A stretch of DNA of 64,000 nucleotides from Neisseria zoodegmatis (lineage in GTDB: Bacteria > Pseudomonadota > Gammaproteobacteria > Burkholderiales > Neisseriaceae), in the NCBI RefSeq assembly GCF_900187305.1, contig NZ_LT906434.1, positions 1,302,001-1,366,000 of the forward strand. The letters are read 5' to 3'. Positions 62,999 to 64,000 of the stretch are shown here, piece by piece. Every line of letters starts with the position of its first letter. The first letter of the stretch is position 1. The position numbers and the translations under genes were made by a program. The notes under the pieces were generated by a model. It made no database searches and was not told where the DNA came from. It was given only the letters and a program-made list of their open reading frames with translations.

Positions 62999-63280
62999 AT
63001 GACCGCTAAAGGACAAATGTTACAAGATCCTTTTTTGAACGCTTTGCGTAAAGAGCATGTGCCTGTTTCCATCTACTTGGTAAACGGCATCAAGCTGCAG
63101 GGGCAAGTTGAATCGTTTGACCAGTATGTTGTATTGCTGCGTAATACATCTGTTACGCAGATGGTTTACAAACATGCGATTTCCACTATCGTTCCGGCTC
63201 GTGCCGTGAGCTTGCAGCATGAAAACAAACAGCCTGCCGCTGCGCCAGTTCAGGTTGAAACCACCCAGCCTTCCGCCTAA
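62999..63280 (+). CDS. hfq: RNA chaperone Hfq
   Basis: A 93-residue Hfq: [20 protein letters not shown] (Sm1) and [18 protein letters not shown] (Sm2, YKHA motif) are conserved. The C-terminal tail is short and Pro/Ala-rich. It forms hexamers that pair small RNAs with mRNAs. The ATG at 62999 is preferred to the TTG three codons before. Confidence 0.96.
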   Translation: MTAKGQMLQDPFLNALRKEHVPVSIYLVNGIKLQGQVESFDQYVVLLRNTSVTQMVYKHAISTIVPARAVSLQHENKQPAAAPVQVETTQPSA

Positions 63281-63297
63281 GCGGGAGGGTAGTTAAA

Positions 63298-63330
63298 ATA
63301 CCTTACCTTCAGGGGTAAGGTATTTTTTCT
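63298..63330 (+). terminator. Rho-independent terminator of hfq
   Basis: ATACCTTACC / GGTAAGGTAT with a 6-base loop followed by five T. Confidence 0.92.
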
Positions 63331-63351
63331 CATACTTTCAGACGGCCTGTG

Positions 63352-63915
63352 ATGCTGCTGCAAAACATTCTGCCTTTTACCCATGATTTGCTGCGCGCCC
63401 ATATCCGCGCCGGCGATACCGTGCTTGACGGTACGGCAGGCAACGGCCACGATACGCTTTTGCTGGCGCAATGCGTGGGTGAGGGCGGCAAGGTTTGGGT
63501 GTTTGACGTTCAGGAGCAGGCATTAGCCGCAACGGCGAAACGCTTGCAGGATGAAGCCGTGCAGGCAAACGTGGAATATGTGCACGCCGGGCATGAAACG
63601 CTGGCAGATTATGTGCGCGAACCGCTGGCCGCTGCCGTATTCAATTTCGGCTGGCTGCCCGGCGGCGATAAAAGCATTACCACTCAAGCGGATACCAGCA
63701 TCCGTGCATTAAATGCCGCTTTAACCTTGTTGAAAAAAGGCGGCTTGCTGGTCGCTGTGGTTTATCCCGGCCACGAGGCCGGTGCGCACGAGGCTTCGGC
63801 CATAGAAAGCTGGGCACGAACTTTGCCGCAGAAGCAGTATGCTGTTTTGAAATACGGTTTTATCAACCGGCAAAACCGCCCGCCTTATCTTTTGGCAATA
63901 GAAAAGCTGTCGTAA
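63352..63915 (+). CDS. Class I SAM-dependent methyltransferase (rRNA methylase family, YtqB-like)
   Basis: A 187-residue methyltransferase. The SAM-binding motif VLDGTAGNGHDTLLLA (about 24-39) and acidic FDVQEQ follow the usual order; NFGWLPGGDKSITT is the catalytic-loop signature of the YtqB/rRNA methylase family, recently linked to tRNA wobble modification in some bacteria. The first codons are GTGATG; Met at 63352 chosen. A DUS ends three bases before the start. Confidence 0.82.
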   Translation: MLLQNILPFTHDLLRAHIRAGDTVLDGTAGNGHDTLLLAQCVGEGGKVWVFDVQEQALAATAKRLQDEAVQANVEYVHAGHETLADYVREPLAAAVFNFGWLPGGDKSITTQADTSIRALNAALTLLKKGGLLVAVVYPGHEAGAHEASAIESWARTLPQKQYAVLKYGFINRQNRPPYLLAIEKLS

Positions 63916-63975
63916 CTTATCCTGCATGTTTCGGTTACAATAGGCCGTCTGAAAACACCGCTTGGGAATTTCCAT

Positions 63976-64000
63976 ATGCAATACCTGATTGTCAAACACA
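63976..64000 (+). CDS. Start of a further gene, truncated by window edge
   Basis: An ATG preceded by a DUS (63942) reads MQYLIVKH to the window end. It could be a SirB-like membrane protein, as MQYLIVKH is typical there, but eight residues are not enough to decide. Confidence 0.4.

Noticed and set aside
1..64000. CRISPR arrays or prophage
   Set aside because: The frequent short repeats are DUS copies without regular spacing; no cas, phage structural or integrase genes are visible.

Overview
The window is chromosomal DNA of a Neisseriaceae bacterium, most likely a commensal Neisseria. The 12-mer DNA uptake sequence AGGCCGTCTGAA (AG-DUS type, with a minority of ATGCCGTCTGAA) occurs dozens of times. 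It lies between genes, inside genes, and as inverted pairs that act as transcription terminators. Gene content agrees: misR/misS, the rpsF-priB-rpsR-rplI order, Hfq, a Correia-type repeat and IS elements with IS1106-like ends. The species cannot be named from this sequence.

Layout. (1) 1-20328: a long plus-strand pigment-lipid locus. An aryl-polyene (APE)-type set (chain length factor, acyltransferase, two ACPs, membrane protein, AMP-ligase/dehydratase fusion, glycosyltransferase, LpxL-like acyltransferase, thioesterase, LolA-like protein, MMPL exporter) is interleaved with a dialkylresorcinol-type pair (flavodoxin-like protein, KAS III). It also holds a BtrH-like protein, a two-gene ABC exporter, a third ACP and a ketosynthase pair. 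A Fic AMP-transferase gene and an excalibur-domain gene sit inside it. A ketoreductase and the catalytic ketosynthase partner of the first gene are not seen and may lie upstream. (2) 20727-26580: misRS, panB-panC, tRNA-Thr, glnS. (3) 26843-37066: tRNA-Ser followed by a low-GC accessory island. It carries a vgrG with a TTR-like tail, a predicted PD-(D/E)XK nuclease effector, two tandem DUF3396 immunity genes, an IS5-family element and decaying AT-rich genes. (4) 37087-51512: core genes (rep, ansA, dinB, rpsF-priB-rpsR-rplI, gshA, leuC-leuD, pirin, lipoproteins). (5) 51594-56640: an orphan AbiGi-like gene, trpE, a second IS5-family copy inserted into a DUS terminator, a graveyard of gene and IS fragments, and a higBA toxin-antitoxin pair. 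(6) 56675-64000: radA, a Sel1 protein, tusA, pyrC, hfq and a methyltransferase.

How it works together. Region 1 plausibly makes polyene and/or resorcinol chains on dedicated ACPs, transfers them by acyltransferases to a lipid and exports them with LolA/MMPL/ABC proteins. Region 3 looks like an orphan type VI secretion payload module (spike, effector, immunity); no structural T6SS genes are in the window. The strongest unusual points are the composite APE/resorcinol locus with an embedded, possibly self-regulated fic gene, the mosaic immunity duplication, an IS caught with its target duplication inside a DUS hairpin, and several small terminal-inverted-repeat elements.
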